Shown here one piece after another: positions 5,711 through 8,152 of a stretch of DNA of 8,152 nucleotides. The stretch's first letter is position 1; each line of letters opens with the position of its first letter. Where the stretch lies: the NCBI GenBank assembly GCA_003694775.1, contig RFJV01000399.1:1-8152 (forward strand), given 5' to 3'. The DNA comes from Chloroflexota bacterium (lineage in GTDB: Bacteria > Chloroflexota > Anaerolineae > 4572-78 > J111). Position numbers and translations under genes: made by a program. The notes under the pieces were generated by a model. The model saw nothing but the letters and a program-made list of their open reading frames with translations. It made no database searches and was not told where the DNA came from.

Positions 5711-6832
5711 ATGCTTCAGCGAACATTCAGCCTGATTCGCAAAGAACTGCTCCATATTGTGCGCGACCCGCGCACCCTGGCGATTATGATTATCCAGCCG
5801 GTAGTTATGCTGGTCATCCTGGGCTATGCCGCCACCACCGACATTGAACACGTGCGCACCGCGGTTTATGATGCCGACAAATCGCCCCAGAGCCGTGCCC
5901 TGATAGAAGCCTATCAGGCCTCCAACTACTTCAACATCACCGCCTACGTGGAAAACGAAGACGACCTTTCCTACCTGATAGACCGCGGCGATGTCCGGGC
6001 CGGGCTGATTATCCCCGCTGGCTACGGACGCCGCCTTGCCGCCGGAGAACGGGTAGATGTGGCCTTTATCATCGACGGCTCCGATTCCGCCATTGCCAGC
6101 ACCGTCTTTTCCGCCTCCCAGCAGGTCGGGCAGAACGTATCGCTGGAACTGCTTCAGCGGCGCTTTGGCCCGGTGATGGGCAGTTTGCCGGGTGTGGATG
6201 TCCGCCCCCGCGTCTGGTACAATCCCAACCTGGAAAGCCCGCACTTCATCATTCCCGGCCTCATCGTCATCATCCTGTTTCTGTTTACCACCCTGTTTAC
6301 CTCCACCTCCATCGTCCGGGAGCGGGAGCTGGGGACCATTGAACAGCTCATCGTCACCCCCATCCGGCCCATCGAACTGGTGATTGCCAAGGTATTTCCC
6401 TACATTCTGGTCTCGTTTCTGGTGATTCTGGAAGTGCTGTTCGGCGGAGTCCTGCTGTTCGGCATTCCCATCAACGGCAGTTTAACCCTTCTGCTGGGGC
6501 TGGTCAGCCTGTTTCTGATTACCGCCCTGGGGTTCGGTATCTTCATTTCCAGCACGGCGCACACCCAGGTAGAAGCCTTTATGATGACCTTCGCCACCAT
6601 CATGCCGACCATCTTTCTCAGCGGCTTCTACTTTCCCCTGGAAGCCATGCCGGCCTGGTTGCGAGCCGTCAGCTATGTTATTCCGGCCAGCTACGGGATG
6701 GTCATCGTGCGGGGAGTCATCCTCAAGGGAGTTGGCCTGCAGGTTCTGGCCGACCAGGTGGTGGCGGTGCTGATTTTTGCCGGCATTGTCGTCACCCTGG
6801 CCGCGGTTCGGTTCAAGAAGAAGCTGGAGTAG
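5711..6832 (+). CDS. ABC-2 type exporter permease 3 (YbhS/YbhR-like)
   Basis: A 373-residue membrane subunit. RDPRT (18-22) precedes membrane segment 1 (about 23-41). An external domain (about 42-177) follows, with GYAATTDIEH at its start and RPRVWYNPN (165-173) near its end. Then come segments near 178-200, 222-250, 257-281, 288-309 and 347-366. The coupling stretch RERELGTIEQLIVTPIRP (203-220) lies between the second and third segments, and the tail is KKKLE. It aligns without gaps to permease 4 with about 250 of 373 identical residues (hand count), so the two arose by tandem duplication and probably form a heterodimer. The start lies 4 nt after tetR, with only a weak ribosome site (GCGAG about 9 nt upstream), so translation is probably coupled to tetR. 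Confidence 0.93.
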   Translation: MLQRTFSLIRKELLHIVRDPRTLAIMIIQPVVMLVILGYAATTDIEHVRTAVYDADKSPQSRALIEAYQASNYFNITAYVENEDDLSYLIDRGDVRAGLIIPAGYGRRLAAGERVDVAFIIDGSDSAIASTVFSASQQVGQNVSLELLQRRFGPVMGSLPGVDVRPRVWYNPNLESPHFIIPGLIVIILFLFTTLFTSTSIVRERELGTIEQLIVTPIRPIELVIAKVFPYILVSFLVILEVLFGGVLLFGIPINGSLTLLLGLVSLFLITALGFGIFISSTAHTQVEAFMMTFATIMPTIFLSGFYFPLEAMPAWLRAVSYVIPASYGMVIVRGVILKGVGLQVLADQVVAVLIFAGIVVTLAAVRFKKKLE

Positions 6833-6836
6833 CGGT

Positions 6837-7958
6837 ATGCTGTTCCGAATTTACCACCTGACCCACAAAGAATTCATCCATATCTCGCGCGACCCGCGCA
6901 CGCTGGTCATTATGATTGTCATGCCGCTGGTGATGCTGTTTCTGCTGGGCTATGCCGCCACCACCGACATCGAACACCTGCGCACCGCGGTTTACGATGG
7001 CGACAAGACGCCCCAGAGCCGGGCATTGATTGAAGCCTACCGGGCTTCCAACTACTTTGACATTGTGGCCTACGTGCCCCGCGAGGACGACCTGGCCTAC
7101 CTGCTGGACCACAGCGACGTGCGCGGCGCGCTGGTCATCCCGCCCGGCTTCGGCCAGGAGATGGTCGCCGGGCGACAGCCGGAGGTGGCCTTCCTCATCG
7201 ACGGCTCCGACCCCACCGCGGCCACCACCGTCTATGCCGCCTCCCAGCAGGTGGGGCAGGCGGTCACCATCAAACTCATCGAAGACACCCTCAACACCAG
7301 CGTGGACCGCCTGCCCGGTATCGACGTTCGCCCCCGCGTGCGGTACAACCCAAACATGGAAAGCGCCTACTTCATGATTCCGGGCATGATTGTGCTCATC
7401 CTCTTCGTCTTCACCACCCTGTTCACCTCCACCGCCATCGTCCGCGAGCGCGAACTGGGCACCATTGAACAGCTCATCGTCACCCCCATCCGGCCCATCG
7501 AGCTGGTCATTGCCAAAGTTCTGCCCTACGTGGTCATTTCCTTTGCCGTCACCCTGGAAATTCTGGTGATGGGGGTCCTGCTGTTCAACATCCCCATCAA
7601 CGGCAGTATACCCCTTCTGCTGGGGCTGGCCGTGCTTTTCCTGCTGACCCCCCTGGGGCTGGGTATTCTGGTTTCGTCCACCGCCTCTACCCAGCAGGAG
7701 GCCCTTCTGCTGACCTTTGCCACCGCCCTGCCGACCGTTTACCTGAGCGGCTTTCTGTTCCCCATTGAGGCAATGCCCGGCTGGCTTCAAGCCATCACCT
7801 ATGTTATTCCGGCTCGCTACGCGCTGGTCATTGTCCGGGGCATCATCCTGAAAGGGGCCGGGATTTTCATCCTGCGCGAGCAGGTTTGGGCAGTGCTCAT
7901 TTTCAGCGTTATCGTGGTCTTTCTGGCCGCCACCCGCTTCAACAAAAAGCTGGATTGA
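6837..7958 (+). CDS. ABC-2 type exporter permease 4, duplicate of permease 3
   Basis: A 373-residue permease of exactly the same length and plan as permease 3. RDPRTL is at 18-23, the external domain ends in RPRVRYNPN (165-173), and the coupling stretch RERELGTIEQLIVTPIRP (203-220) is identical to that of permease 3. LSGF and FPIEAMP lie between the fifth segment and the last loop, and the tail is NKKLD. Start choice: the frame is open from 6777 inside the end of permease 3, but the ATG at 6837 has GGAG 7 nt upstream, lies 4 nt past the previous stop, and aligns with the first residue of permease 3. The external domains differ most, especially residues about 141-158, while the coupling stretch is unchanged, as expected if both bind one ATPase but shape the substrate path differently. 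Confidence 0.93.
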   Translation: MLFRIYHLTHKEFIHISRDPRTLVIMIVMPLVMLFLLGYAATTDIEHLRTAVYDGDKTPQSRALIEAYRASNYFDIVAYVPREDDLAYLLDHSDVRGALVIPPGFGQEMVAGRQPEVAFLIDGSDPTAATTVYAASQQVGQAVTIKLIEDTLNTSVDRLPGIDVRPRVRYNPNMESAYFMIPGMIVLILFVFTTLFTSTAIVRERELGTIEQLIVTPIRPIELVIAKVLPYVVISFAVTLEILVMGVLLFNIPINGSIPLLLGLAVLFLLTPLGLGILVSSTASTQQEALLLTFATALPTVYLSGFLFPIEAMPGWLQAITYVIPARYALVIVRGIILKGAGIFILREQVWAVLIFSVIVVFLAATRFNKKLD

Positions 7959-7961
7959 ACT

Positions 7962-8152
7962 ATGACCACACCCAACACCGACATCATCATCAAAACGGAA
8001 CATTTAACCAAGCGCTTCCGCAAAGTGGTCGCCGTGGACGACCTGAATCTGGAAATCCGGCGGGGTGAGATTTTCGGCCTGGTTGGTCCAGACGGGGCCG
8101 GCAAAACCACCACCCTGCGGATGCTGGCCGCCATCATGGACCCCACCGCCGG
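7962..8152 (+). CDS. ABC exporter ATP-binding subunit, N-terminus only (YbhF-like)
   Basis: The first 63 codons of an ABC ATPase that runs off the right edge. It starts 3 nt after the permease 4 stop with only a weak ribosome site, so translation is probably coupled. Visible features: a beta-strand with an A-loop-like aromatic position (HLTKRFRK, 14-21), AVDDLNLEIRRGEIFGLV (24-41) typical of ABC ATPases, and Walker A GPDGAGKTT at 42-50. The aspartate in GPDGAGKT, where most importers and exporters have N or S, is also what I recall in E. coli YbhF, the ATPase of the YbhFSR exporter. YbhF carries two ATPase domains in one chain; whether this one does cannot be seen. It should energise permeases 3 and 4 and may also serve permeases 1 and 2. 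Confidence 0.9.
   Translation, partial: MTTPNTDIIIKTEHLTKRFRKVVAVDDLNLEIRRGEIFGLVGPDGAGKTTTLRMLAAIMDPTA

Noticed and set aside
6777..6836. N-terminal extension of permease 4 into the end of permease 3
   Set aside because: The extra 20 residues are serine/arginine-rich and absent from the equal-length paralogue; the ATG at 6837 has GGAG 7 nt upstream.
6813..8003. Antisense open frame of 396 codons opposite permease 4
   Set aside because: Glycine, histidine, aspartate and glutamine runs with no domain; the same kind of antisense frame occurs opposite permease 2, which shows that it comes from codon bias.

Overview
The window is bacterial, moderately GC-rich in its genes and clearly more AT-rich between them. 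Genes are tightly packed, start sites are Shine-Dalgarno type and promoters look like sigma-70. There is no rRNA, tRNA or other marker gene, so the lineage cannot be fixed. The intergenic heptamer repeats, the ACGTAAAACG-type words and the repertoire of ABC-2 permeases and an AAA+ ATPase would fit a Chloroflexota (Anaerolineae-like) genome, but that is a low-confidence impression.

Layout. Positions 33-1421 (minus) encode a 462-residue winged-helix/AAA+ ATPase. A second minus-strand gene begins downstream of it, with only its first codon and a strong ribosome binding site visible at the left edge. A roughly 600-bp divergent intergenic region (1422-2024) carries a candidate promoter for the ATPase gene, an ACGTAAAACG inverted repeat, an eight-unit heptamer array, a 13-nt direct repeat, and the promoter/operator of the rightward genes. 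From 2025 to the right edge all genes are on the plus strand, in two parallel units. Unit A (2025-4933) is tetR, permease 1, permease 2. Unit B (5092 to past the window end) is tetR, permease 3, permease 4, ABC ATPase (cut off after 63 codons).

Function. The four permeases are ABC-2 type exporter subunits of the YbhS/YbhR/YhhJ kind: one N-terminal membrane segment, a large external domain of about 130-140 residues, then a block of five membrane segments. Each unit begins with a TetR-family repressor gene read from a promoter in which a palindromic operator lies directly on the predicted transcription start. This is the usual design of an autoregulated, substrate-inducible drug or toxic-compound exporter. 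The two promoters share one architecture (TTGACW, 17 bp, TGNTAAAAT) but their operators are unrelated in sequence, so the two units should answer to different signals.

The most notable points are these: unit A has two permeases but no ATPase or membrane-fusion gene inside it; the only ATPase gene in view closes the visible part of unit B and has a YbhF-like Walker A (GPDGAGKT); permeases 3 and 4 are a tandem duplicate pair of identical length, about 67% identical by hand count; and the unit B operator is a tandem pair of sites repeated at exactly 20 bp. Nothing here requires a wholly new system. The testable idea is that two separately regulated permease pairs share a single ATPase.
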